Below are positions 44,212 through 51,376 of a DNA stretch of 64,000 nt, one piece after another. The notes below the pieces were generated by a model that did not search any database, was not told the origin of the DNA, and worked only from the letters and a program-made list of their open reading frames with translations. Source of the DNA: Candidatus Methylomirabilota bacterium (GTDB lineage: Bacteria; Methylomirabilota; Methylomirabilia; Methylomirabilales; Methylomirabilaceae). Every line of letters begins with the position of its first letter. Position 1 is the stretch's first letter. Location: contig PQAM01000008.1 in NCBI GenBank assembly GCA_003104975.1, positions 62,001 to 126,000 on the forward strand. The letters run 5' to 3'. The translations under genes and the position numbers were made by a program.

Positions 44212-45258
44212 ATGTTGTATACCACAACACCGACCAGTGTGATGAGTGAAGCCGACCGTGCGTCTTGCGCCGGCCAGTTGCTGCCGGTTCGGCGTACGCG
44301 GCGGGTCGGTATCCTGATCAATCCAAAGAGCGGAAGGAATCGCGACGGACTGCACGGCCTCCTTCGCGTTCTGGAGCCGTACGAGACGGCGGTCTGCCAA
44401 TACGTTGTCGGTCCGGCGAGCGTGGCCGCCGCTCTTGCGGCCATGGCTGCGCAGAACGTGGATGTCGTGGGTATTTGTGGAGGGGACGGAACCGTCCAGG
44501 CCGCATTAACCGCCCTGTTGCACAACGGGCCCTTTACGGTACTGCCGTCCCTGGCGCTCATTGCCGGTGGGACCACCAATATGACCGCCGGCGATGTCGG
44601 CATGGAGGGTAAGCCGATACAGGCACTGGAGCGCCTGCTCGCCTGGGCGGAGGGGAGGGGACCGACCGCACAACTTGTCCGTCGGGCGGTCCTGCGGGTA
44701 GACGGCGGGACGGATAGCACGCCGCGGTTCGGGATGTTCTTCAGCGCGGCCGGCATTGCGCAAGTCACCCGAGTTCGACATGTGACCCGTCGGCGGGCCA
44801 AATCGAGACTGATGCGCGGCGCCGTGGGAACTGCCGTCACTGTAGGCCGGTATCTGTTGGGCCTTGCACTTCGACGCCGCGTCGTCGAGCCGACTCCAAT
44901 CACTGTTCGGTTGGATGACAAACCATACGAAACGCGCGACTACCTTGCGCTGTTCATTACCACCTTGGCGCGCCTGAATCCCGGCATACGCCCGTACTGG
45001 GGACGGGAAGACGGCCCGCTTAAATATACGGCGGTGGCCGATCAGCCGCAGGGTCTTCTGCGCGCGACGCCGGCATTACTGTCGGGGAGACCCAGTCGGC
45101 GCCTGATACCCGAGTCCGGGTACACAAGCCGGAACATCCATGAAGCCGTCCTGCAATTAAAGACGGCCTGTACGCTTGACGGACAAATTCTTATAAACCG
45201 GCCACCGCATTCGTTAACAGTGAGTTACGGAGGGGAGGTTGACTTTGTACGTGTCTGA
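44212..45258 (+). CDS. Diacylglycerol/sphingoid-type lipid kinase
   Basis: A 348-residue protein of the DAGK catalytic superfamily (DgkB, YegS, sphingosine and ceramide kinases). INPKSGRN is followed by the ATP-binding GGDGT at residues 90-94 and ALIAGGTTNMTAGDVG. It phosphorylates a lipid alcohol at the inner face of the membrane. It lies between the CDP-alcohol transferase and a desaturase and overlaps the latter. Given the ceramide genes 17 kb upstream, either diacylglycerol or ceramide/sphinganine is possible. Confidence 0.83.
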   Translation: MLYTTTPTSVMSEADRASCAGQLLPVRRTRRVGILINPKSGRNRDGLHGLLRVLEPYETAVCQYVVGPASVAAALAAMAAQNVDVVGICGGDGTVQAALTALLHNGPFTVLPSLALIAGGTTNMTAGDVGMEGKPIQALERLLAWAEGRGPTAQLVRRAVLRVDGGTDSTPRFGMFFSAAGIAQVTRVRHVTRRRAKSRLMRGAVGTAVTVGRYLLGLALRRRVVEPTPITVRLDDKPYETRDYLALFITTLARLNPGIRPYWGREDGPLKYTAVADQPQGLLRATPALLSGRPSRRLIPESGYTSRNIHEAVLQLKTACTLDGQILINRPPHSLTVSYGGEVDFVRV

Positions 45259-46396
45259 AAAAAGGGTGTCCTCGACGACCGTGGGGGGATCGAGATCGTC
45301 GGCCGCCGCTCTGTACGAGACCCCGGATTTTTCACGCCGGGAGATTAAGAAGCTGGTTCAGGATCTGTTCACGCCAAAGCCGCTGCTCTACTGGGCCGAC
45401 TTTCTCATTACGCTGTCTATCGGCTACGGCTTCGCCGCGATCTATCTGACGGCGCCGGCGTTCTCATGGATGCAGATCGGCGCTGGTCTGTTGTCCGGAC
45501 TGGCGTTGTTCAGGGTCGGCATCTTCATCCATGAACTGGTCCACAGAGAAGAGCCCTCCATGGTAGGATTTCATATCGTCTGGAATCTAATGTTCGGCAT
45601 ACCGTTTCTCCTTCATTCACTCCTGTACCGCAGTCACCTTGACCATCATCATCCCCGTAAGTTCGGCACCCCGGCCGAGGGAGAGTATCTGCCGCTGGGT
45701 TCGTCACCGATTCGGGAAACGCTGCTCTATCTTGCGCAGATTCCGGCTGTACCGCTCCTGGCCGCCTTCCGCTTCCTGATCCTGGTACCGCTGTCGTTTC
45801 TGTATCCGCCTTCTCGTCGATGGGTCCTGGAATCCTGGTCCTCATATACGATCAACCCGTACTATCGGCGCGTCATTCCTTCAACGGAACCCCTGGGGTT
45901 GTGGGCAATACTGGACCTGGCCTGCCTGCTGTGGTTGATGATCGTCATTGGGCTGATACTCACCGGAGTTGTCGCCTGGACAACGGTCGGATTGATTTAT
46001 GGCCTGTCGATCTGTACGATTGCGCTGAACTGGGTTCGGACCCTGGCGGCGCACCGGTTCATGAACACGGGCGGCAATATGACGTACGTGGAGCAGATTG
46101 AGGATTCTCTGACCATCGAGGGTCGTTCCTTGTTGACGCTGCTCCTGTTTCCTATCGGTTTACGGTATCATGCCCTGCATCACCTGTTTCCGTTGATGCC
46201 CTATCACTCCATGGGTGAGGCCCACCGCCGATTGATGACAGCCCTTCCGGACGATTCCCCGTACAAGAAGGGGATCTTCTCCGGTTTGTGCGCGGCGCTC
46301 CGCGAACTGCTGCGAAGCGCAAAAATGGCAGGCAAGACCGGACACAATCCGGTGGAAGAGTGGCGACACCCGGAAACCGCGACCTATGCGCGATAA
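45245..46396 (+). CDS. Membrane fatty-acid/sphingolipid desaturase or hydroxylase
   Basis: A di-iron membrane desaturase with all three histidine boxes: H96ELVH100, HLDHHH at 131-136 and HALHH at 309-313. About four membrane helices. The TTG at 45245 lies six bases after AGGGGAGG; TTG 45239 and GTG 45251 are alternatives. It overlaps the lipid kinase gene. It would introduce a double bond or hydroxyl into an acyl or long-chain-base chain of the lipid made here. Confidence 0.82.
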   Translation: MYVSEKRVSSTTVGGSRSSAAALYETPDFSRREIKKLVQDLFTPKPLLYWADFLITLSIGYGFAAIYLTAPAFSWMQIGAGLLSGLALFRVGIFIHELVHREEPSMVGFHIVWNLMFGIPFLLHSLLYRSHLDHHHPRKFGTPAEGEYLPLGSSPIRETLLYLAQIPAVPLLAAFRFLILVPLSFLYPPSRRWVLESWSSYTINPYYRRVIPSTEPLGLWAILDLACLLWLMIVIGLILTGVVAWTTVGLIYGLSICTIALNWVRTLAAHRFMNTGGNMTYVEQIEDSLTIEGRSLLTLLLFPIGLRYHALHHLFPLMPYHSMGEAHRRLMTALPDDSPYKKGIFSGLCAALRELLRSAKMAGKTGHNPVEEWRHPETATYAR

Positions 46397-47351
46397 ACCG
46401 CAAGAAGCGTGGAGGCAACTGACCTCCATCATCGAGCAAGAGAGCAGGCGACCCGTCACGCCTGGTACGCAGGCCTTGGCCGACGCGCTGATCAAGCGTT
46501 ATGAGGGGGTCGCGTCTGCGGTACTCGCCTACGGTTCCTGCTTCCGCAACCGGACGGATGAGGGGCTTGTCGATCTGTGTGTCGTGGTCGACGACTACCG
46601 AGCTCTTCCGGGGACCGTCTGGCAACAGTGGCTGCATAGGGTCCTGCCGCCCACGGTGTTTTACCTGGAGACCTCGCACGGCGGCCGCTCACTCCGAGCG
46701 AAGTACATCGTCATCTCACGTGAAGACCTCGAGCGCGGTGTCTCGCCACGCTGTTTCCATTCCTATCTCTGGGCACGGTTTGCCCAACCCACCGGGGTCG
46801 TATATGCTCGACATGAACACGATGCACGGCGGATCTATCCGGCCTTAGCCCGGGCCGTCGTCACATTCGTCGACCGCGTCCTGCCGATGCTGCCGTCGTC
46901 GTTCGATGCCCGCGAACTGTGGCAGCGGGGACTGCGCCTGACCTATGGCACCGAACTGCGGCCTGAACGGACGGACGCCGTCGCGCGACTGGTTGACGCC
47001 TCACGCGAGTACTACGAGCAGGTCACCCGCATCGCCATGGGCTGCACGCCGTTTGATGTCCGTCCGGTCGAAGAGGACCGGACGACCAGATATCATGCGG
47101 CCATACCCTTCGCCGACCGTTTCATCGCCGGCCTCGTCTGGCGAATTCGGACAATACACGGAAAATTCCTGAACGTGTTACGCCTGTTGAAAGGGTTGCT
47201 CACCTTTAAGAGCGGCAGGGACTACATCCTGTGGAAGATCGAACGGCATTCCGGCATACGGATCGAGATGCCGCCGTATTACGAGCGCTACCCATGGTTC
47301 GCGACGGCGCTAATTCTTGGCAGGCTCTACCGGCGCGGGGCGTTTCGGTAG
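46386..47351 (+). CDS. Tam41-like CTP:phosphatidate (CDP-lipid) cytidylyltransferase
   Basis: A 321-residue nucleotidyltransferase-fold protein whose block order matches mitochondrial Tam41 CDP-diacylglycerol synthase: YGS at 49-51, then DLCVVVDDY, then VFYLETSHGGRSLRAKYIVIS, then a tract ending FAQPTGVVY. The helical segment AVVTFVDRVLPMLPSSFDARELWQRGLRLTYG parallels the Tam41 segment after it. There is no CdsA-like membrane domain. It overlaps the desaturase gene by 11 bases. With the lipid kinase and CDP-alcohol transferase it would complete a route from lipid alcohol to phospholipid. The Tam41 assignment is from memory of the family. Confidence 0.7.
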   Translation: MRDKPQEAWRQLTSIIEQESRRPVTPGTQALADALIKRYEGVASAVLAYGSCFRNRTDEGLVDLCVVVDDYRALPGTVWQQWLHRVLPPTVFYLETSHGGRSLRAKYIVISREDLERGVSPRCFHSYLWARFAQPTGVVYARHEHDARRIYPALARAVVTFVDRVLPMLPSSFDARELWQRGLRLTYGTELRPERTDAVARLVDASREYYEQVTRIAMGCTPFDVRPVEEDRTTRYHAAIPFADRFIAGLVWRIRTIHGKFLNVLRLLKGLLTFKSGRDYILWKIERHSGIRIEMPPYYERYPWFATALILGRLYRRGAFR

Positions 47352-47374
47352 CAGCCCGTCAGCAAAGAGACGAC

Positions 47375-47887
47375 GTGAAGTCCTTCTTCGTTGGTTTCTG
47401 GTTCGTTTGCCTGCTGGTACTGTCGTGGAGCGGGGGCGCGCAGGCCCAGATTCAAGCGACCGAAGGTCCATGCGACCGCGGCGCGTCGACCGCCATCGAT
47501 GTTCGGGTGCATGGTGTCAGGAGCGATCGCGGGAATATCATGTTCGTCCTGTACGGCGATAACCCCGACGATTTCCTCGTGAAGGGCAAAAGGATTTTTA
47601 AACAACACTTCGCCGCAAAACGCGGAACCGTGGCATTCTGCATTGCCGTTTCGGCCGGTACCTATGCCGCCAGCGTCTACCACGATGAAAACGGGAATAA
47701 GAAACTTGACAGGAACTGGATCGGGATACCCGCCGAAGGCGCCGGCTTCTCGAACAATCCCACGCTTCTTGTAGGCCCACCCAGCCATGCGCAGGCGGCA
47801 TTTCAGGTTTCACACGGCCCCACACGCATCGACATCCAACTCAATTATTCGATCGTATCGGGACAACAAGGCTCGAACCGGCCGTAA
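47375..47887 (+). CDS. DUF2141 family exported protein
   Basis: A 170-residue protein from GTG 47375 with a signal peptide cleaved near AQA-QIQ, then a beta-sandwich domain typical of DUF2141: IMFVLYGDNPDDFL, GTYAASVYHDENGNKKLDRNW and GIPAEGAGFSNNP. It has no known enzymatic role and is periplasmic. It closes the lipid operon and may bind or chaperone the exported lipid. Confidence 0.8.
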   Translation: MKSFFVGFWFVCLLVLSWSGGAQAQIQATEGPCDRGASTAIDVRVHGVRSDRGNIMFVLYGDNPDDFLVKGKRIFKQHFAAKRGTVAFCIAVSAGTYAASVYHDENGNKKLDRNWIGIPAEGAGFSNNPTLLVGPPSHAQAAFQVSHGPTRIDIQLNYSIVSGQQGSNRP

Positions 47888-48016
47888 TCACAGGCTGATC
47901 GCATCAGGAGCCGACAATCGTCCGTCCCTCCATGGGCCCCTTATATGGGCTTCCCCTGTTTTGCGTCTCGTACTCGCGCCCCTGTTGCCGGATCAGGTGA
48001 TGTATTGCCCCCAGGG

Positions 48017-48472
48017 TTACCCGGGTGGACGCCTGCGGGATAACGCCTGAATCATCAGCCCAACAACAATAATATTGCCCAGCAGTGCCGCGAAGGACAG
48101 CCAGCTCTCGCCATACAACAGTTCGTAAATCTCAAACGGGATATAGATGCCGCCGCTCACGGCAGCAAACCACTCCGCCCAGCGCCTTTCCAGCCATAAA
48201 CCGTACGCCTCCACAAATCGTACTGACGCATATCCTGCAGCCAAAGCAGCCAGAGTCCGCAATCGCGAATCTGTAGCCTGAGCTGCGAACTCAAGAAAAA
48301 TACGCGGATACCGGCTGGCAGGATTGAGATGGAGGTGCCCTACCAGCCGCTCGGCGACCCATTGCGCATCATGATGAACGAACGACAGTACGCCGATGCC
48401 GGCCACAAGGACGAGCAGGCCCTTGGCGGCTTCAAGAAGGGCGACAGTGCGGAGGGTACCCGACGATTGCAT
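48017..48472 (-). CDS. DUF2127 family membrane protein
   Basis: A 151-residue protein with three to four membrane helices: ALLEAAKGLLVLVAGIG, then LAALAAGYASVRFVEAYGLWLERRWAEW, IYIPFEIYELL and a final helix. This layout fits the DUF2127 family of unknown function. It stands alone on the minus strand after the lipid operon. Confidence 0.75.
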   Translation of the reverse strand: MQSSGTLRTVALLEAAKGLLVLVAGIGVLSFVHHDAQWVAERLVGHLHLNPASRYPRIFLEFAAQATDSRLRTLAALAAGYASVRFVEAYGLWLERRWAEWFAAVSGGIYIPFEIYELLYGESWLSFAALLGNIIVVGLMIQALSRRRPPG

Positions 48473-48533
48473 GATTCCAGTTCGGAAAGGGTCTCGCCAT
48501 GGGATAGACGGACCGGATACACGCGCGTGGGGG

Positions 48534-48635
48534 CTATTTCATGAATATCGCATAGACAAATCCGGCAACAAGAAGGGCGATCAAGGCAATGAACGGAATG
48601 AACATCAACAGGTAGTCGCTGGGTTTGAAGCGCAT
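48534..48635 (-). CDS. Small single-span membrane protein (33 residues)
   Basis: ATG 48635 is preceded by CTGGAG six bases upstream. The product is a basic N-terminus (MRFKPSDY), one hydrophobic helix of about 22 residues and a short AIFMK tail. It ends 61 bases upstream of the DUF2127 start and could be co-transcribed with that gene. Function unknown; supported only by the site and the clean membrane-peptide composition. Confidence 0.5.
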   Translation of the reverse strand: MRFKPSDYLLMFIPFIALIALLVAGFVYAIFMK

Positions 48636-48677
48636 ATGATCTCCAGATCTGACATACCGCCACGATCATTAAGCCGA

Positions 48678-48703
48678 GTGTCGTTCCTCAACCCAGCTTA
48701 CCG
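48678..48703. repeat. TTCGTTCC/TCGTTCCTCAACCC repeat, copy at brnA end
   Basis: TCGTTCCTCAACCCAGC-type string. Related copies lie at 49423-49450, 50045-50073 and 16386-16410. Each lies at the edge of a small toxin-antitoxin module. Confidence 0.6.
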
Positions 48704-48705
48704 AG

Positions 48706-49005
48706 CTAACCGACGCGCCGTTGCTTGGCGCCCCCAGGTGAGCGCACAGCGAGCCGCGAGACCCTCGGCAGTTCTTCTCGGATCACTTGGCGCAATACGG
48801 CTTCCGTCACGGGAGACTCGCGCTTTCCCAGGAAGGCCTTGAGCGCCTCGTTCATCATGGTTTGATATCCGGTACCCGCGCGCTCCGCGCGAGCGCGGAA
48901 CTCATCGAGCACCGTGTTGTCGATATAAATCGTGATGCGTGTCTTACCCTTCGGAGCGATCAGCGCGCCTCGCTTACCCTTTGAAAAGTCGTACTCAGCC
49001 CTCAT
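48706..49005 (-). CDS. brnA: BrnA-like antitoxin
   Basis: A 99-residue DNA-binding antitoxin. The ribbon-helix-helix segment KTRITIYIDNTVLDEFRARAERAGTGYQTMMNEALKAFL is typical of BrnA. The basic C-terminal tail GGAKQRRVG may run into the adjacent repeat. It overlaps the toxin gene by 11 bases, toxin first, as usual for BrnTA. It neutralises BrnT and represses the operon. Confidence 0.85.
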   Translation of the reverse strand: MRAEYDFSKGKRGALIAPKGKTRITIYIDNTVLDEFRARAERAGTGYQTMMNEALKAFLGKRESPVTEAVLRQVIREELPRVSRLAVRSPGGAKQRRVG

Positions 49006-49261
49006 AGTTCGTTACCTCACGTCGCGTAGCACGGCGAGCCGAAATGAGCCGAATGTCCTCGCCGCGAAGCGTATACACAACAACCAATACGTGTCCCGCA
49101 CTCCCCATACCGACTGCGACGAATCGCTCTTCATCCGCCGAATCGGGATCCAATCGATGGATGGCGAGAGGATCGTAGAAGACGCCTTCCGCATCGGCAA
49201 AGGACACCCTGTGTTTCTTGAGATTGCTCGCGGCCTTTGTCGGATCGAATTGGAAGCGCAC
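48995..49261 (-). CDS. brnT: BrnT-like ribonuclease toxin
   Basis: An 88-residue RelE-fold toxin: FQFDPTKAASNLKKHRVSFADA, then ERFVAVGMGSAGHVLVVVYTLRGEDIRLISARRATRRE, the hallmark BrnT sequence with the conserved arginines. It looks intact. Forms an operon with brnA and should cleave RNA when free. Confidence 0.88.
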   Translation of the reverse strand: MRFQFDPTKAASNLKKHRVSFADAEGVFYDPLAIHRLDPDSADEERFVAVGMGSAGHVLVVVYTLRGEDIRLISARRATRREVTNYEG

Positions 49262-49480
49262 GGTCTAACTATATGTACGATATGCATACACGTCAAGAGA
49301 TTTCGTTACGGAGGCAACTGACAGAGTTGCAGGCCGGGATGAGTGAAGCGGGTCCCGCCAATCCGCTTTCTCCCACCGATCCGCCGCGACTTCCGACGAT
49401 CCCGCCAGGATCACTGGGTCGGGTGTCGTTCCTCAACCCAGCCTGCCGGACTGCAATGGGCAGTCTACTTGAACGAAATG
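49262..49480. repeat. Spacer carrying a TCGTTCC repeat copy (49423-49450)
   Basis: The 219-base gap between the BrnTA and HicAB modules holds no gene. Its repeat copy matches the one at 48678 over 21 of the first 22 bases (GTGTCGTTCCTCAACCCAGC and on). Confidence 0.55.
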
Positions 49481-49699
49481 TCATGCGGCGGCTTCGACTT
49501 CGATAAGCTCGCTGGATGAAGAGGGTTGCGGGATAGGCTGTCCGTCGGCCTTCAAGCCTTCCAGATGAAATTCGATTGCTTCCCGAATCAGGACTAATAC
49601 TTCGTCCTTCGATTCGCCAGCCGCAATACAACCCGGTAGGTCGGGTACATATGCTCCGAATGATGTAGGGCCTTTTTCAACAACCACAAGATAACGCAT
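49481..49699 (-). CDS. HicB-like antitoxin
   Basis: A 72-residue HicB-domain protein: MRYLVVVEKGPTSFGAYVPDLPGC and LIREAIEFHLEGLKADGQPIPQPSS. It appears intact. It lies ten bases after its partner toxin gene, which carries an amber codon. A HicB without a live toxin may persist as an orphan regulator. Confidence 0.85.
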   Translation of the reverse strand: MRYLVVVEKGPTSFGAYVPDLPGCIAAGESKDEVLVLIREAIEFHLEGLKADGQPIPQPSSSSELIEVEAAA

Positions 49700-49708
49700 G
49701 GCGACTCC

Positions 49709-49897
49709 TTACTTCTTGAGCCCCGCTTGTTTCAGTGCATGATGGAGCGTACCGGGAGGAACGTCCACGCTCGGTTTTCCCGAGACCGTCACAGTTCCAG
49801 GCTTAGTCGAGTGATGAAAGTGCCTGTGGCTGCCTTTCGTTCGAACTTGAAACTACCCGTCAGCCTCAAGCAGGGCAATGAGCTCTTTGACCTTCAC
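49709..49897 (-). pseudogene. HicA-like toxin with a nonsense codon
   Basis: From GTG 49897 the frame gives VKVKELIALLEADG, then TAG at 49853-49855, then FQVRTKGSHRHFHH, the catalytic-histidine region, to GTLHHALKQAGLKK. Relatives have tryptophan at that position, so a single TGG to TAG change explains the stop. The rest is intact, which suggests recent loss or tolerated readthrough. Confidence 0.82.
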
Positions 49898-50044
49898 AGC
49901 GACACGCTATAATCCTACCATGACGGGCCACTTGATTTCGAGATTGTATCTCATCATACCGTTTGAGCTTGTGAACGCTGCAAGCGAGTGAGAGCTTCGA
50001 TTCCGCCGCACGTTCCGGCGCAATCGCCACGGTTCTTGAGACGG

Positions 50045-50073
50045 GTTTCGTTCCTTGAGCCAGCCTGCAGGAC
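50045..50073. repeat. TTCGTTCC repeat copy, diverged
   Basis: Contains TTCGTTCCTTGAGCCAGCC, related to the copies at 48678 and 49423. It lies between the hicA remnant and the DUF2442 gene. The 49898-50079 gap holds no gene. Confidence 0.5.
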
Positions 50074-50079
50074 TACCTT

Positions 50080-50337
50080 CTATATTTCGGTCGTAACGAA
50101 CGGCGGTGTATGCCTCACACCGATGAGCCCGTCAATGGACAGGTCTTCATCCACATCCGGCCAGTGAATGCCGTAACCAGCCGGGGAGATCTCGAAGTGT
50201 TCCCTCTGCTGCTGCGTCGCGGTGCGCAAGCGTTCTGACTCACCAGCGACATCGATCTGATAATCCTTCCCGTCGACTCGCAGGTACATGATGGTTCCGG
50301 AGAAGGATACGTGCTGAATGTCGTGCGCTTTATCCAT
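50080..50337 (-). CDS. DUF2442 family small protein
   Basis: An 85-residue protein with IMYLRVDGKDYQIDV and FEISPAGYGIHWPDVDEDLSIDGLIG, the hallmark of DUF2442. The family is often paired with DUF4160 proteins in putative toxin-antitoxin modules; no DUF4160 partner is present. The upstream frame is continuous with the HEPN remnant, so the start at 50337 rests on ATG position and family length. Confidence 0.75.
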   Translation of the reverse strand: MDKAHDIQHVSFSGTIMYLRVDGKDYQIDVAGESERLRTATQQQREHFEISPAGYGIHWPDVDEDLSIDGLIGVRHTPPFVTTEI

Positions 50338-50440
50338 ATCTTTCCATCTTTCCCTCCTGCCAGGAGGAATGCCGCTTCTTCCAGGCTTTCCTCAGCCCGC
50401 CTCAGCCGGTACCGGATCAGCTCCCGCTTCTTTTCGTCGA
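50338..50440 (-). pseudogene. HEPN-domain fragment
   Basis: Reads DEKKRELIRYRLRRAEESLEEA, the start of a HEPN toxin of the kind that partners MNT nucleotidyltransferases. It has no start codon (GTCGAC where ATGGAC is expected) and runs in frame straight into the DUF2442 protein. The remaining two-thirds of the domain is missing. Confidence 0.65.
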
Positions 50441-50790
50441 CCCCTCTGTGTCAATATCAGTGAGACACCTGCCTCCCGTTCAATGACGCGGTACAGCGGC
50501 GATTCTCCAAGTGGCCCCTCTTCAATTTCCCGCCTGCCGAAAATGACGACGGAGATCAGGCAGTCATGTTCGAGATTGATCTTGAACACAATGTCATCGA
50601 TCTCAGACTCCGATATCGGATTGTACTCCTCAATCTCGATCATCACATCGATGTCGGAATCGGGTGCCGCCTCCCCACGCGCCTTTGAGCCGAATATACG
50701 AAAATCGAGAAGCTCGAACCGTTCCTCGAGCTCTCTCTTCAACTCCGAAAGTGCGGCCCGCTCATTATCTGACAACGCGATCGTGTTCAT
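50392..50790 (-). CDS. MNT-type nucleotidyltransferase (antitoxin-like), altered C-terminus
   Basis: A 132-residue open frame with the nucleotidyltransferase core FRIFGSKARGEAAPDSDIDVMIEIEEY and EHDCLISVVIFGRREIEEG. The natural family end comes just after SPLYRVIERE. Here the frame continues through the short repeat at 50442-50484 and into the HEPN remnant in a different frame, adding about 25 foreign residues. The catalytic GS and DxD motifs are intact, but the HEPN partner is gone. Confidence 0.78.
   Translation of the reverse strand: MNTIALSDNERAALSELKRELEERFELLDFRIFGSKARGEAAPDSDIDVMIEIEEYNPISESEIDDIVFKINLEHDCLISVVIFGRREIEEGPLGESPLYRVIEREAGVSLILTQRGRRKEAGADPVPAEAG
50442..50484. repeat. 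Short dispersed element (copy 2), at MNT/HEPN junction
   Basis: Matches 16109-16150 with one mismatch in the first 32 bases and one indel later. It sits precisely between MNT and the HEPN fragment, where the start of the HEPN gene should be. Confidence 0.65.
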
Positions 50791-50916
50791 AGGTACAGTG
50801 TAGGCCAGCGACCTTCTTTTTCAAATTCAAGAAGATGCGTCTGAACCATCCTTCCGTTCAGGTCCGACACTGGATCGCCTCGCCAAGCGATAGTTTTAAA
50901 TCATGCAGTCCCGCTC

Positions 50917-51354
50917 CTATCGTGGCCGTCGCGGGGGAAATCGCCGGTCCCACTCATTGACATACCCCGGCATACCCGGACGCCCTCTTCCGGGAACGTG
51001 CATGCTGAACCCAGGGATGCCGTTCCACTCCGGGTTGTAGCGCCGGATCAGGACATCTTCGGCGCGCGCCACTTCCCACATCCTTACAATTGCGAGAAAC
51101 CGGCAGGTGACTTCGTCAGGCGTGATTCCCGCACGATTTTCTACCTTTTTCAAATGGTCTCTCAGACGGGATCGAAGTTCTCGAGCCTGACCGACGTAGA
51201 CGGGCAGCCCACGTCGGAAAAGCACGTAGACGCCCGGTTGACGACCAGCTTCGGGTGCAGACAGCGGGTGTTCCGGACTGGCCTCCAGTGCGGTGCCCAA
51301 CTGGTCTTCATAAGCTTGATCAATGTCGAAGTGGAAGGTATGGTTATCACACAT
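50917..51354 (-). CDS. GIY-YIG restriction endonuclease, Eco29kI-like
   Basis: A 145-residue nuclease. GVYVLFRRGLPVYVGQA (residues 41-57) is the GIY-YIG motif. R63 and H67, E99 and N111 are well placed to complete the catalytic set. The sequence GIPGFSMHVPGRGRPGMPGYVNEWDRRFPP resembles Eco29kI-family type II restriction enzymes. It lies 22 bases after the methyltransferase gene on the same strand. Unlike Eco29kI, the partner methyltransferase here is the amino type. Confidence 0.82.
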   Translation of the reverse strand: MCDNHTFHFDIDQAYEDQLGTALEASPEHPLSAPEAGRQPGVYVLFRRGLPVYVGQARELRSRLRDHLKKVENRAGITPDEVTCRFLAIVRMWEVARAEDVLIRRYNPEWNGIPGFSMHVPGRGRPGMPGYVNEWDRRFPPRRPR

Positions 51355-51376
51355 GACAGAACGTGGCCATCCGGAA

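Noticed and set aside
48678-50073. Possible integron cassette array, given small genes separated by repeats
   Set aside because: The repeats lack the paired inverse-core sites of attC, genes are not uniformly spaced, and there is no integrase.
50917-51354. GIY-YIG gene as a homing endonuclease or UvrC fragment
   Set aside because: The whole protein is a compact domain with an Eco29kI-like C-terminus, and it is next to a methyltransferase gene.
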